From contig JACKEO010000001.1 in the NCBI GenBank assembly GCA_020632955.1, positions 498,480 to 562,479 of the forward strand: 64,000 nucleotides of DNA. The letters run 5' to 3'. The position numbers were made by a program, and so were the translations under genes. Positions 40,639 to 49,480 of the stretch are shown here, in pieces. Every line of letters starts with the position of its first letter. Positions within the stretch are counted from its first letter, which is position 1. Source of the DNA: Alphaproteobacteria bacterium. GTDB taxonomy: Bacteria > Myxococcota_A > UBA796 > GCA-2862545. The notes beneath the pieces were generated by a model. That model was not told where the DNA came from. It did no database searches and was given only the letters and a program-made list of their open reading frames with translations.

Positions 40639-42978
40639 GTGCGACCCCTCCCGCTGCTGCTGCTCGCCGCGTGCGGCCCGGGTCCCTACACGGGGCCTCC
40701 GGCAGAGGGCATCCACGGCGAGCTGGGCGCGCCGCTCCCCGGCCTCACCGACGAGGAGGCCGCCACCTTCGCACGCGGCCACGACGTGGCGATCCGCCGC
40801 TTCACCCCGTCGCAGGGCCTCGGCCCCGCCTTCAACGTCACCTTCTGCGCCGCCTGCCACGAGAAGCCGGTCACCGGGGGAGCGGCGGGCACCTACCGCA
40901 ACTTCTTCCTGGCGGGGTCCACCACGCCCGAGGGCGACTTCTTCCTCGGCGAGGCCGACGGCTTCGGCGTGGTGAGCGGGGTGGTGCGCCTGTACTACGA
41001 CGGCACCGAGGACAGCCGACGGCCCGCGGTGCCCGACGATCTCGACGTGGTCGCCCAGCGCAACGCCATCCCCTTCTTCGGCGTGGGCCTGCTCGCCGAG
41101 GTGGACGAGGACGCCATCCTCGCCCTGGAGGACCCCGACGATCGCGATGGCGACGGCATCAGCGGACGTGCCAACTACGATCGGGGCTTCGTCGGGCGCT
41201 TCGGCATGAAGAGCCAGACCGTGAGCATCGAGGGGTTCATCCGCGGTCCCCTCTTCAACCACGCGGGCATCACCAGCGACCCCCTCACCGACGCCCAGCG
41301 CGCCCGGCTCCCCGTGGACAGCAGCGGCGGCGGCGAGGCCACGGCGCTCCGCTGGCTGGGCACCGCGCTCGGCAGGGTGGCCCAGGCCGCCGCGCCCGAC
41401 GGGCCGCTCACCGACGACGACGGGGTGGCCGACCCCGAGCTGTCGACCGACGACCTCTTCGACCTCGTGAGCTTCGCGATGCTCACGGCCGCCCCCCGGC
41501 CCGACGAGCCCACCGCGCAGACCGAGGACGGGCGTGCCGCCTTCGCCGAGATCGGCTGCACCGGCTGCCACGTGCCGATGCTGTACAGCTCGGCCCGCCA
41601 GGGCGGCATCCCCGCCTACACCGACCTGCTGCTGCACGACATGGGACCGGAGCTCGCCGACGGCATCGCGATGAAGCTCGCCACGGGCTCGGAGTTCCGC
41701 ACCCAGCCGCTGTGGGGCGTGGGCGCCACCGCCCCCTACCTGCACGACGGCCGTGCCGGCACGCTCGAGGAGGCCATCGCGGCGCACGGCGGCGAGGCCT
41801 CCCACGCACGCGACGCATGGCACGACCTGTCCCCCGACCGCCAGCAGGCCCTGCTGGCCTTCCTGCGCTCCCTCGGGGGCGCCAGCCAGGCTTCGGACGG
41901 CCTCGTGCCCCCGGGCGCCCCGCTGCCGCCCCCCGGCGCCCTGGGCGGCCCCGTGTCCCCCCTCGACGCCGCCGCCGAGGCCCGCTTCCTCGCCGGGCGG
42001 GCGGCCTTCGACCGCGAGCACGCCCTCGCGAGCGGCGTGGGAGGCCCCCGCTTCAACGGCGACTCCTGCCGCGCCTGCCACTTCGAGCCGGTGTTGGGCG
42101 GCGCCGGTCCGCGCGGCGTGGACGTCATCCGCCATGCGCTGCGCTCCCCCGACGGCCGCTTCGTGGCCCCCGCGGTGGGCACGGTGCTCCACCGCACCAC
42201 CCGCCTGCACGGCAGCGCCAACCTGCCCCAGCGCGAGACGGCCACCTTCGAGCTGCGGCAGACGCCCCACCTCTTCGGCCTCGGCCTGATCGACGCCCTG
42301 CCCGAGGCCACCATCCTCGCCGGCGCCGATCCCGACGACCTCGACGGCGACGGCATCGCCGGGCGGCCCTCCTGGACCGACGGCGGACGCCTCGGCCGCT
42401 TCGGCTGGAAGGCCCAGGTGCCCGACCTGCACGAGTTCGTCCGCGACGCCTTCCACGTGGAGCTGGGCCTCACGCTGCCCCACGAGCCCGGCCGCACCTT
42501 CGGCTTCCTGCAGGACGACGACGACGTGGCCGACCCCGAGGCTCCCCTGGAGGAGGTCCTGCTCGTGCGGGACTACCTCGCCGCCCTCGCCCCCCCGCCA
42601 CGCCAGCCAGCGGCGGTCCCCGAGCAGGCGGAACGTGGCGAGGCGCTGTTCGGCGAGGTGGGCTGCGCCGCCTGCCACACCCCCGCGCTGGAGGGTCCCG
42701 ACGGCCCGGTGCCGCTCTACAGCGACCTGCTGCTGCACACCGTGCTGCCCGAGGGCACGCCGGGCATCGAGGACGCCAGCGCCGGTGAGCGGGACTTCCG
42801 CACCGCCCCCCTCTGGGGGATCGCCGTGACGGCGCCCTACCTGCACGACGGTCGGGCCGAGACCCTCGCCGACGCCATCGAGGGGCACGACGGGGAGGCA
42901 GCGACCGCCCGCGACGCCGTGCGCGCCCTGCCCGAGGCCGATCGGGACGCCCTGCTCGCCTTCCTCGGGACCCTGTAG
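40639..42978 (+). CDS. Tetraheme lipoprotein, tandem fusion of two di-heme oxidoreductase domains
   Basis: A 779-residue protein starting at GTG 40639. The very short signal peptide ends in LLAAC (Cys12). The protein is an internal duplication: two DUF1111-type di-heme domains (about 20-415 and 440-779). Each has two CxxCH sites: CAACH 70-74 and CTGCH 307-311, then CRACH 477-481 and CAACH 676-680. Each domain repeats FRTQPLWGVGATAPYLHDGRA or FRTAPLWGIAVTAPYLHDGRA (shown in part), followed by a helical QALLAFLRSL or DALLAFLGTL end. The family is related to di-heme cytochrome c peroxidases and is usually a single domain. It would sit on a membrane face outside the cytoplasm and exchange electrons with the pentaheme neighbour. 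Confidence 0.88.
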   Translation: MRPLPLLLLAACGPGPYTGPPAEGIHGELGAPLPGLTDEEAATFARGHDVAIRRFTPSQGLGPAFNVTFCAACHEKPVTGGAAGTYRNFFLAGSTTPEGDFFLGEADGFGVVSGVVRLYYDGTEDSRRPAVPDDLDVVAQRNAIPFFGVGLLAEVDEDAILALEDPDDRDGDGISGRANYDRGFVGRFGMKSQTVSIEGFIRGPLFNHAGITSDPLTDAQRARLPVDSSGGGEATALRWLGTALGRVAQAAAPDGPLTDDDGVADPELSTDDLFDLVSFAMLTAAPRPDEPTAQTEDGRAAFAEIGCTGCHVPMLYSSARQGGIPAYTDLLLHDMGPELADGIAMKLATGSEFRTQPLWGVGATAPYLHDGRAGTLEEAIAAHGGEASHARDAWHDLSPDRQQALLAFLRSLGGASQASDGLVPPGAPLPPPGALGGPVSPLDAAAEARFLAGRAAFDREHALASGVGGPRFNGDSCRACHFEPVLGGAGPRGVDVIRHALRSPDGRFVAPAVGTVLHRTTRLHGSANLPQRETATFELRQTPHLFGLGLIDALPEATILAGADPDDLDGDGIAGRPSWTDGGRLGRFGWKAQVPDLHEFVRDAFHVELGLTLPHEPGRTFGFLQDDDDVADPEAPLEEVLLVRDYLAALAPPPRQPAAVPEQAERGEALFGEVGCAACHTPALEGPDGPVPLYSDLLLHTVLPEGTPGIEDASAGERDFRTAPLWGIAVTAPYLHDGRAETLADAIEGHDGEAATARDAVRALPEADRDALLAFLGTL

Positions 42979-44328
42979 GTGCGCGCCGCGCTGCTCGCCC
43001 TCGTCGCCGCGTGCACGCCCGAGGTTGTCCCGCCCGACCTCGTCGACACCGACGACCCCGATGCCCACGACGCCCTGTCCCGACCCGCCGAGCCCACCCT
43101 GTCCACCGCAGGGCTCTCCGGCGCCCTCGCCTGCAGCGGCTGCCACCCCGACCACTACGCCGCGTGGCGCACCTCGATGCACGCCTACGCGATGCACGAC
43201 CCCGTCTTCCGAGCGCTCCAGCGCGCCCGGGTGGCCGACCACGAGGGCCGGCAGGCGCAGTTCTGCACCCAGTGCCACACGCCCCTGGGCAGCCGCGACG
43301 GCGACGTCCTCGCGCACCCGGATCTCGAGGGCCTCGGGCCGCTCAGCGTGGAGGGCGTGACCTGCGAGGTGTGCCACACCGTGGCCTCCGTCGCCCGCAC
43401 CTCCCAGGCCGGGCTGGTGCTCGACGTGGACGGGCCCATGCGTGGCACCCTGCCCGACCCCGAGCCCACCGCCGCCCACGCCACCACCCACAGCCCCCTG
43501 CACGGCACCGCCGAGCTCTGCGCCGCCTGCCACGACGTGCGGGAGGTGGGGGGCCTGCCGCTGGAGCGCCCCTACGCCGAGTGGCGGTCCAGCCCCGCGG
43601 GTCGCGAGGGGCGCCCCTGCCAGTCCTGCCACATGCCCGAGACCCGCGGCCCCGCCGCCGTGGGCGGTCCCGAGCGGGTGGTGCACCGCCACGGCTGGAT
43701 CGGCGGCGGCATGCCCCTGCTCCCCGGCTTCCTCGACGACACCGAGCGCGCCGCGCGCCTCGCCGAGGTCACCGCGCTGCTCCAGGGTGCCGCCGCGCTG
43801 GACGTGGACGCGCCGATGCACTGGACGCCGGGCGGCGTGCTCCCCGTGGTGGTCACCGTCAGGAACCTCGTCGACGGGCACGCCTTCCCCACGGGCACCA
43901 CCTTCAACCGCCAGGTGTGGGTGGAGGTGACGGTGACCGACGAGGCCGACGCCGTGCTCTACCGGAGCGGCGACCTCGACGAGGACGGCAACCTGCGCGA
44001 CGTGTGGAGCCGCCTGGACCCCTTCGGCGACGCCGACCTCGTCACGCTGTCCAGCACGCTGTCGGACGGGCATGGCGACCCCGTCCTCTTCCCGTGGGTC
44101 GCCACGGAACACACCGGACGGGCCCTGCCCCCGGCCCTGGAGCGCACCTTCACCTGGCTGGTGCCGGTGCCCAGCGCGCCCGTCGGCCGCCTGCACGCGC
44201 GCGTCCGGCTGCTCTACCGGCAGTACGGGCCCCACCTCCTCGAGGCCCTCGACGTGGAGGCGGGTCCCGACGCCCTGCCCGTCCTCGAGGTGGCCACGGG
44301 CGAGATCGAGGTGTTCCCGCCTCCCTGA
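42979..44328 (+). CDS. Pentaheme cytochrome c lipoprotein
   Basis: A 449-residue protein starting at GTG 42979, directly after the stop of the tetraheme gene. The signal peptide is short, with Cys12 in LVAAC. Five CxxCH sites are at residues 52-56, 96-100, 129-133, 181-185 and 214-218, all in the N-terminal half. Extra His residues between them (MHAYAMHDPV, HATTHSPLHG) are candidate distal heme ligands. This resembles the cytochrome c554/c'-type multiheme fold. The C-terminal half (about 230-449) is heme-free and beta-rich (VVVTVRNLVDGHAFPTGTTF). It probably passes electrons to or from the tetraheme protein. Confidence 0.88.
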   Translation: MRAALLALVAACTPEVVPPDLVDTDDPDAHDALSRPAEPTLSTAGLSGALACSGCHPDHYAAWRTSMHAYAMHDPVFRALQRARVADHEGRQAQFCTQCHTPLGSRDGDVLAHPDLEGLGPLSVEGVTCEVCHTVASVARTSQAGLVLDVDGPMRGTLPDPEPTAAHATTHSPLHGTAELCAACHDVREVGGLPLERPYAEWRSSPAGREGRPCQSCHMPETRGPAAVGGPERVVHRHGWIGGGMPLLPGFLDDTERAARLAEVTALLQGAAALDVDAPMHWTPGGVLPVVVTVRNLVDGHAFPTGTTFNRQVWVEVTVTDEADAVLYRSGDLDEDGNLRDVWSRLDPFGDADLVTLSSTLSDGHGDPVLFPWVATEHTGRALPPALERTFTWLVPVPSAPVGRLHARVRLLYRQYGPHLLEALDVEAGPDALPVLEVATGEIEVFPPP

Positions 44329-44345
44329 TCGACGTACAGGACGGC

Positions 44346-45146
44346 ATGGTGCTCGCCCTCCTCCTCACGGGACTCGCGGGCTGCACGGGGGCCACGCCCC
44401 CACCCCCCGCCGCGCCCGACCCCCTGCTCACGCCCGAGGCCTGGCAGCCCGCCGACCTCGTGGCCGGCACCCGCTGCGCCGGCGCACCGACGCCGGAGCC
44501 CGTCGACGTCCTCGTGCGGGTCCAGCTCCTCGTCGGCCCCACGGTGGACGAGCCGGGGGTGCTGCGCGAGCTCCAGACGGCGATCCGCTTCTGGGGGGAG
44601 CGGGGGGTGCGCCTCGTCCCCGCGGGTCCCGCACGGCACGTCGCCACCCACGCCCTGCTGTCGGGACCCCTGGACGCCGACCGCGACGAGGAGGCGCGCC
44701 TCGACCGCGCCCTCGCGCCGGTGCGGGACTTCGTCGACACCCACGCCCGACCGCCCCGCGGCCGCATCGTGGTGGCCGTGCTGCCCACGATCCTCACGAA
44801 CGGCTCGTGGGCCGCCGACGTCTTCCAGGACATGGTGGGTCTGGCCTTCGCCTCCCCGGAGACCTCGGCGACGCCCGCCGACGAGGCCGCGCGCGCCCTC
44901 GCCCGCCACCTGGACCTGGAGCGACCGCACGATCCGGTGGTGCTGCTGTCGCGCGACGATCTCGTCCGGCAGCCCCCATGGGCGCCCCCGCTCGCGCTGG
45001 CCCACGAGCTCGGCCACGCCCTCGGCCTGGAGCACGAGGCCGACCGCGACAACCTCATGCGGGCCCGCCAGGGTCGCTGCCTGCCGGATCTCACCGACGC
45101 GCAGCTCGCGCAGGTGGCGGCAGCCGCGCGAGCGCTGGCTCGATAG
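44346..45146 (+). CDS. Metzincin-like zinc metalloprotease lipoprotein
   Basis: A 266-residue protein started at ATG 44346 with a short lipoprotein signal (GLAGC, Cys13). Its C-terminal part has the extended zinc motif HELGHALGLEH (220-230: His220, Glu221, His224, His230) and a Met in NLM at residue 238, as in the metzincin Met-turn. The domain before it (about 50-200) is a small alpha/beta region with VDVLVRVQLLVG. It should cleave or bind peptides at the cell surface; no pro-peptide with a Cys switch is obvious. It lies 17 bases after the pentaheme gene in the same operon. Confidence 0.8.
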   Translation: MVLALLLTGLAGCTGATPPPPAAPDPLLTPEAWQPADLVAGTRCAGAPTPEPVDVLVRVQLLVGPTVDEPGVLRELQTAIRFWGERGVRLVPAGPARHVATHALLSGPLDADRDEEARLDRALAPVRDFVDTHARPPRGRIVVAVLPTILTNGSWAADVFQDMVGLAFASPETSATPADEAARALARHLDLERPHDPVVLLSRDDLVRQPPWAPPLALAHELGHALGLEHEADRDNLMRARQGRCLPDLTDAQLAQVAAAARALAR

Positions 45147-45155
45147 CGCAGCCAC

Positions 45156-45674
45156 GTGAAGACGCTCCCGCTGCTGCTGGTCGCCCTGGTGGGCTGCGCG
45201 CCGCCCTGCCCGGAGCTGTGCGCGGCGCTCGACGGCACGCCCTCCGTGGTGCTCGCCACCGGGGAGGAGGAGGCCACGCCCGTGGCCGACGGCAGCACGG
45301 TGGACTTCGTGCAGGGCGCCCAGGGCGGGTACCACATCGAGGGCGCGGCCATCCTCGAGGGCATGCTGGCGTCGGGTCCGTCCAACACCTTCAGCGACCC
45401 GTGCAACCCGCGCATCGACTTCACCGTCAGCGGGCCCGACATCGGCGACGGCTGGGTGGAGGTGCCACGCCAGTTCCTCCCCCGCACCGACGGACGGGCC
45501 GACCTCGTCGCCCAGCGTGTGGTCCTCGACATCGACGGCCCCGATGTGGCCGACGGCGCCACCGTGGAGCTGGCCGTGAAGGTCACCGACACCTGCGGCC
45601 AGGTGGCCACGGCCCTGCACAGCGTGCGCCTGCACTACGCCGGGTCGGCGGTGGATCCCGACCCCGAGGAGTAG
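45156..45674 (+). CDS. Small Cys-containing lipoprotein at the end of the heme operon
   Basis: A 172-residue protein started at GTG 45156 with a lipobox ALVGC (Cys14). Two further Cys pairs flank the mature part (PPCPELCAAL and VTDTCGQ, DPCNPRI), suggesting disulfides. Strands such as VSGPDIGDGWVEVP and GATVELAVKVT suggest a beta-sandwich. No family is recognised. It is the last gene of the run of lipoprotein genes starting at 39674, nine bases after the protease gene. Confidence 0.55.
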   Translation: MKTLPLLLVALVGCAPPCPELCAALDGTPSVVLATGEEEATPVADGSTVDFVQGAQGGYHIEGAAILEGMLASGPSNTFSDPCNPRIDFTVSGPDIGDGWVEVPRQFLPRTDGRADLVAQRVVLDIDGPDVADGATVELAVKVTDTCGQVATALHSVRLHYAGSAVDPDPEE

Positions 45675-45828
45675 GCCGGGAGGCCCTGGCGAACGCGACG
45701 TCCGGCCGCGATTTTCCGCAATCGCGTTGCAGGAGCCCCCCCCGGCGGCGTAGGTCGCCCGGTCGCTCCGCGCCGAGGCCGCCCTGCTCGCCGTCCTGCT
45801 GATCGCGCTGCTGCCCCCGCTGGCGGGC

Positions 45829-46575
45829 GTGGGCACCCTGGTCCTCGGGCCCCGGGCGGCCCTGCTCGGTCCCGCGCGGGCGGTGGCGGCAGGGGCGGCG
45901 CTCGCCGTGGTGCTCGCCGAGCTCCTGCCCCACGCCGTGGAGAGCCTCGGCGCCGGCGCCCTGCTGCTGGCGGTGGGCGCGGGCCTGCTCCCCCTGGCGG
46001 CCGACCGCGCGCTCGCACGGGCCGCACGGGACCTGCCGGCCGGACGCAGCGCCCGCGAGCTCGGCTTCGCCGCCCTCGTGGCCCACCAGCTCGTCGACGG
46101 GCTGCAGGCGGGGGCCGCGCGCACCCTGGGGCTGGGCGTGGTCTTCGCCATCGCGCTGCACGGCGCGCCCCTGGTGGCCGCGGCCGTGCTCGCCTGGCCC
46201 GATCGGCGGCGTGCGGCAGTGCGCGGGCTCGGGCTCGTGGCCGCCACGGCGGCCGGCGTGCTGCTCACGCTGGCGGTCTCCGACGCGGCGCTCGCCGGGG
46301 CCACGCCCTGGGTGGGGGCGCTCGTGTCGGGCTTCCTCGCGCACGTGGTGCTCCACGACCTCGCGCGGGACCGCCCCGAGGCGCTCGCGCGGCGAGGCGG
46401 CGAGGCCCTCGCGCTGCTGGGGGGCGCCGGCGCCACGCTCGCGGTCCTCGCCACCGGGGGCCACGCCGCCCACGGCGCCGGGGGCGTGGCGATCGGGCTC
46501 GTGGGGCTGCTCGCGCTGTTCCGCTTCGCCGCCGGCGGGAGCGAGGCGCCGGGGGGCTCCGCCGACGCACCCTGA
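45829..46575 (+). CDS. ZIP-like membrane protein (N-terminus uncertain)
   Basis: At least 248 residues, with GTG 45829 the first usual start in frame. The protein has about seven hydrophobic helices with ALVAHQLVDGLQAG and AIALHGAPLVA, which resemble the HNxxDG and HExxH-like histidines of ZIP metal transporters, and HVVLHDL later on. The frame upstream is open back to a stop at 45751-45753 and encodes one more helix (AEAALLAVLLIALLPPLAGV) that has no ATG, GTG or TTG start of its own. Either a rare start is used or the N-terminus is frameshifted near the C8 run at 45736-45743. A metal-transport role is a modest guess. Confidence 0.5.
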   Translation: MGTLVLGPRAALLGPARAVAAGAALAVVLAELLPHAVESLGAGALLLAVGAGLLPLAADRALARAARDLPAGRSARELGFAALVAHQLVDGLQAGAARTLGLGVVFAIALHGAPLVAAAVLAWPDRRRAAVRGLGLVAATAAGVLLTLAVSDAALAGATPWVGALVSGFLAHVVLHDLARDRPEALARRGGEALALLGGAGATLAVLATGGHAAHGAGGVAIGLVGLLALFRFAAGGSEAPGGSADAP

Positions 46576-46635
46576 CGGCGCCGAGGGCGACGCACCCCGC
46601 CTTCGTGCTTACGACCTCCGCACGCCGGAGGCGCC

Positions 46636-47337
46636 GTGCCACCTCGCTTCGTCCGCGTGCCCGTCCCCACCACGCGGCTCACCGCACTGCCCACGCTCGT
46701 GGGGCTGAACCTGGCGGTCTTCGGGCTGTGGTGGATCTGCGCCCTGCTCGGCGACGACGCCCAGGCCTGGGCCCAGGCGAACCTCGTGGTGTCGGCGGAG
46801 GCCGTGGCGCACGGGCGCGTGTGGACGCTCCTCACGAGCGCCTTCAGCCACTACGACCCGCTGCACCTGCTGTTCAACCTGTACGCGCTGGGCCTGTTCG
46901 GCAGCGACGTGGAGCGGGTGGTGGGGTCACGGGGGTTCTGGCACCTGTACCTGGCGGGCGGCATCGCTTCGTCGCTGGGCCACCTCGCGTACGGCTTCCT
47001 CGCGGGCACCACGGTGGGCGCGCTGGGCGCCAGCGGCTCGGTGATGGCGGTGGCGGTGGTGAGCGCGCTGCTCTTCCCGAACCGCCTGCTCCTGCTGTTC
47101 TTCTTCATCCCGTTGCCCCAGATCGCGGCCGTGGGCCTCTTCGTGCTGCTCGACGTGATCGGCGCCCTCACGCCGGGCGACGACATCCTCGCGCACGGCG
47201 CCCACCTCGGCGGCGCGCTCTACGGCTGGATCTGGTTCCGGCGACACGCCCAGGGCTACATCCTGGAGCGCCTCGAGGCCCTGGGTCTGAGGCCCCGCTG
47301 GAGCCGGTGGGGCAGCTGGACCCACCCGCCGGCCTGA
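46636..47337 (+). CDS. Rhomboid-family intramembrane serine protease
   Basis: A 233-residue protein started at GTG 46636 behind GGAGG. Six hydrophobic helices are visible. The rhomboid motifs are present: HLLFNLYAL (His77, Asn81 of helix 2), GASGS at 131-135 with the catalytic Ser133, and AHGAHLGGAL with His190 completing the Ser/His dyad. Rhomboids cleave transmembrane helices inside the lipid bilayer. The natural substrate cannot be predicted. It is convergent with the SDR gene, 24 bases apart. Confidence 0.92.
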   Translation: MPPRFVRVPVPTTRLTALPTLVGLNLAVFGLWWICALLGDDAQAWAQANLVVSAEAVAHGRVWTLLTSAFSHYDPLHLLFNLYALGLFGSDVERVVGSRGFWHLYLAGGIASSLGHLAYGFLAGTTVGALGASGSVMAVAVVSALLFPNRLLLLFFFIPLPQIAAVGLFVLLDVIGALTPGDDILAHGAHLGGALYGWIWFRRHAQGYILERLEALGLRPRWSRWGSWTHPPA

Positions 47338-47361
47338 TAGCGCCCCCCCGCCTGACGCCGC

Positions 47362-48180
47362 CTACCTGCTCGCCAGCCGCCGCACGAGGCCCACGCCGTG
47401 GCGGTAGCCGTCGTAGAAGCCCTGGGGCAGCAGGCGCCGCAGCCGCCACAGCCAGCGTCCGTCCGACATGGGCACGCTGAAGAGCCGGCCCGCGAGCGCG
47501 TCCCGGAGGGCGGCCTCGGCCACGTCGTCGGGCGTGAAGGAGGAGCGGTCCATCAGGCGACCCGCGATCCTCAGCGCGCGCGGCGAGGCCGACCGCGCCG
47601 CGTCGAGCAGGTTGGTGCGGAAGAAGGTGGGGCAGAGCACGGTGACGCCGAGCCCGAGGGGACTGAGCTCGCCGTACAGCGTCTCGCTGAGGCTCACGAC
47701 GCCGGCCTTCGCCACGTTGTAGGGCGCCATCTCGGGCGTGGCGAGCAGGCCCGCCGCCGACGACACGTTCAGCACCACGCCCCGCCCCTGCGCGCGCAGG
47801 TGCGGCACCACGGCATGGCAGCCGTGGATGACGCCCATCAGGTTGACGTCGAGCACCCAGCGCCAGTCGTCGAGCGGGACCTCGCCCACCGCGCCGGCCA
47901 CGGCGACGCCGGCGTTGTTGATCCACAGGTCGAGCGCGGGCAGCTTGCCGATCGCCACGTCGCGCAGCGCCTCCATCGCCCGGGCGTCGCGCACGTCCAC
48001 CTCGAGGCCCCAGGCGTCGACCCCGAGCGCGCGCACCTCGCCGGCCACCGCCTCGGCGCGGGCACCGTCGAGGTCGGCGAGCACCACGGGGATGCCACGC
48101 CCGGCCAGCGCCCGGGCGAAGGCGGCGCCGAGGCCGCTCCCCCCGCCGGTGACCACCGCACCGCGGACCTCGTGCCTCAC
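47362..48180 (-). CDS. Short-chain dehydrogenase/reductase (SDR)
   Basis: A 272-residue cytoplasmic enzyme starting at GTG 48180, overlapping the previous gene by four bases. It has the SDR fingerprints TGGGSGLGAAFARAL (about 11-25), NNAGVA (about 91), Ser in NVSSAAG and the catalytic YNVAK (about 155-159). The C-terminal extension with MDRSSFTPDDVAEAAL is found in SDRs acting on bulky or lipid-like substrates. The substrate is unknown. Coupling to the upstream unknown gene suggests that they act together. Confidence 0.87.
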   Translation of the reverse strand: MRHEVRGAVVTGGGSGLGAAFARALAGRGIPVVLADLDGARAEAVAGEVRALGVDAWGLEVDVRDARAMEALRDVAIGKLPALDLWINNAGVAVAGAVGEVPLDDWRWVLDVNLMGVIHGCHAVVPHLRAQGRGVVLNVSSAAGLLATPEMAPYNVAKAGVVSLSETLYGELSPLGLGVTVLCPTFFRTNLLDAARSASPRALRIAGRLMDRSSFTPDDVAEAALRDALAGRLFSVPMSDGRWLWRLRRLLPQGFYDGYRHGVGLVRRLASR

Positions 48181-48971
48181 GAGGCCCCCGCCCCACCCTC
48201 GTCGGACAGCTGCGGGGTCTCGGCCAGGCGGGCGAAGCCGAAGCGCACGCGCAGCTCGAGCTCCTCGTCGGAGACGTGCAGGTGCATGTCGTCCACGCCC
48301 ATCGCCAGGCGCATCGCGCCGCCCAGCCCGCCCACCAGGGCCTCCACCTGCTCACGGCGCAGGATGGTGACCGGCGCCACGCGCGGCAGCTGCTGGCCCA
48401 TGAGGTTCTCGGCCAGGCGGGAGATCAGCCGCAGCACGGCGTGATCACCCAGGTGCACCGCGAGGTCCTGCACGTTGCCGATGACCGCCTGCTGGCCCGG
48501 GCTGTAGCGGATGCGACCCAGCGCCACCGAGGCGCCCAGGCGCTGCTCCAGCCGGAAGGGCAGCGAGATGCCCTCCTTGAGCAGCGTGAGGCGCCCCTCG
48601 GCCACGCCCCGCAGGTAGGCGTCGGCCGCCACCTTCTGCGGGCCGTAGCGCATGCGGGTGCCCAGCTCGTCGAGCTCCACGCGCCAGGTGCCCTCGACGG
48701 CCACGAGATCGCCCAGGGCGCCCAGCACGTCGCCACGCCGCCGCTTCCACCCTGCGAGCGCGCGGGCGCCCAGGCGGGCCACGGGGGCGGGCGTGCGTCG
48801 GTCCTCGAGCAGGCCCGACACGCGCCGCGACACCTCGAGCTGGCGGAGCGCCTGCTTCGTGGCGCCGGCCAGCGAGAGCTGCCCCTCCCCCAGCTCGAAC
48901 GGCAGGGAGGCCTGGAGCAGCTCGCTCCACAGCTCGCGGGACAACGCCAGCGACAGGTGTGGCACGGCCAT
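48177..48971 (-). CDS. Conserved-looking protein of unknown function
   Basis: A 264-residue protein started at ATG 48971 (MAVPHLSLALSREL). The N-terminal half is helical and basic (TRALAGWKRRRGDV in essence, around 75-90). The C-terminal half contains repeated strand-rich segments, RLTLLKEGISLPFRL and VTILRREQVEALVGGLGGAM, that could be a beta-sandwich. It has no signal peptide, membrane helix or catalytic motif that I recognise. It is translationally coupled to the SDR gene. The start choice is supported by the loss of convincing coding sequence upstream. Confidence 0.55.
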   Translation of the reverse strand: MAVPHLSLALSRELWSELLQASLPFELGEGQLSLAGATKQALRQLEVSRRVSGLLEDRRTPAPVARLGARALAGWKRRRGDVLGALGDLVAVEGTWRVELDELGTRMRYGPQKVAADAYLRGVAEGRLTLLKEGISLPFRLEQRLGASVALGRIRYSPGQQAVIGNVQDLAVHLGDHAVLRLISRLAENLMGQQLPRVAPVTILRREQVEALVGGLGGAMRLAMGVDDMHLHVSDEELELRVRFGFARLAETPQLSDEGGAGAS

Positions 48972-49033
48972 GGGCGCTCCGGGGCAACCCGAGGAGCCTA
49001 TCGCGAACGGGGCCGTGCGCGCGCCCCGGTGCT

Positions 49034-49453
49034 TCAGGTGAGCTCGCTGCTCGCGAAGAAGTAGGCGATCTCGATGGCGGCGTTCTCGAGGCTGTCGGAG
49101 CCGTGCACCGCGTTCTCGCCGATGCTGTCGGCGTAGAGCTTGCGGAGGGTGCCCTCGGCCGCCTCGGCCGGGTTGGTGGCGCCCATGATGCGACGGTTCG
49201 CGGCGACGGCGTCGTCGCCCTCGAGCACCAGCACCACGCACGGACCGCTCGACATGAACTCGGTGAGCTCGCCGAAGAAGGGGCGGGCGGCGTGCACCGC
49301 GTAGAAGCCCTCGGCTTGGCGCTTCGACATCCAGATCTTGCGCAGGGCCGCGACGCGCAGGCCCTCCTCCTCGAAGCGGGCGAGGATGCGGCCCACGAGG
49401 TTCTTGCGGGTGGCGTCGGGCTTGATGATGGAGAGCGTGCGCTCGGTGGCCAT
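49034..49453 (-). CDS. ndk: Nucleoside diphosphate kinase
   Basis: A 139-residue enzyme that moves a phosphate between NTPs and NDPs through a phospho-His. The active-site His is His117 in NAVHGSDS, and TLSIIKPDATRKN at the start and GATNPAEA (91-98) match the family closely. The length is typical (about 140). A GGAGGACCCC site lies seven bases before ATG 49453. It follows the octaheme lipoprotein gene by 27 bases on the same strand, so the two may be co-transcribed from the TCA cluster. Confidence 0.97.
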   Translation of the reverse strand: MATERTLSIIKPDATRKNLVGRILARFEEEGLRVAALRKIWMSKRQAEGFYAVHAARPFFGELTEFMSSGPCVVLVLEGDDAVAANRRIMGATNPAEAAEGTLRKLYADSIGENAVHGSDSLENAAIEIAYFFASSELT

Positions 49454-49480
49454 GGGGTCCTCCGGTTCGGGGGCGGCGGT

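Noticed and set aside
40600..44235. Open frame of 1211 codons on the minus strand across the heme operon
   Set aside because: It is antisense to proteins with nine heme-binding motifs. Its composition (Gly/Val/His/Glu-rich repeats) is an artefact of high GC content.
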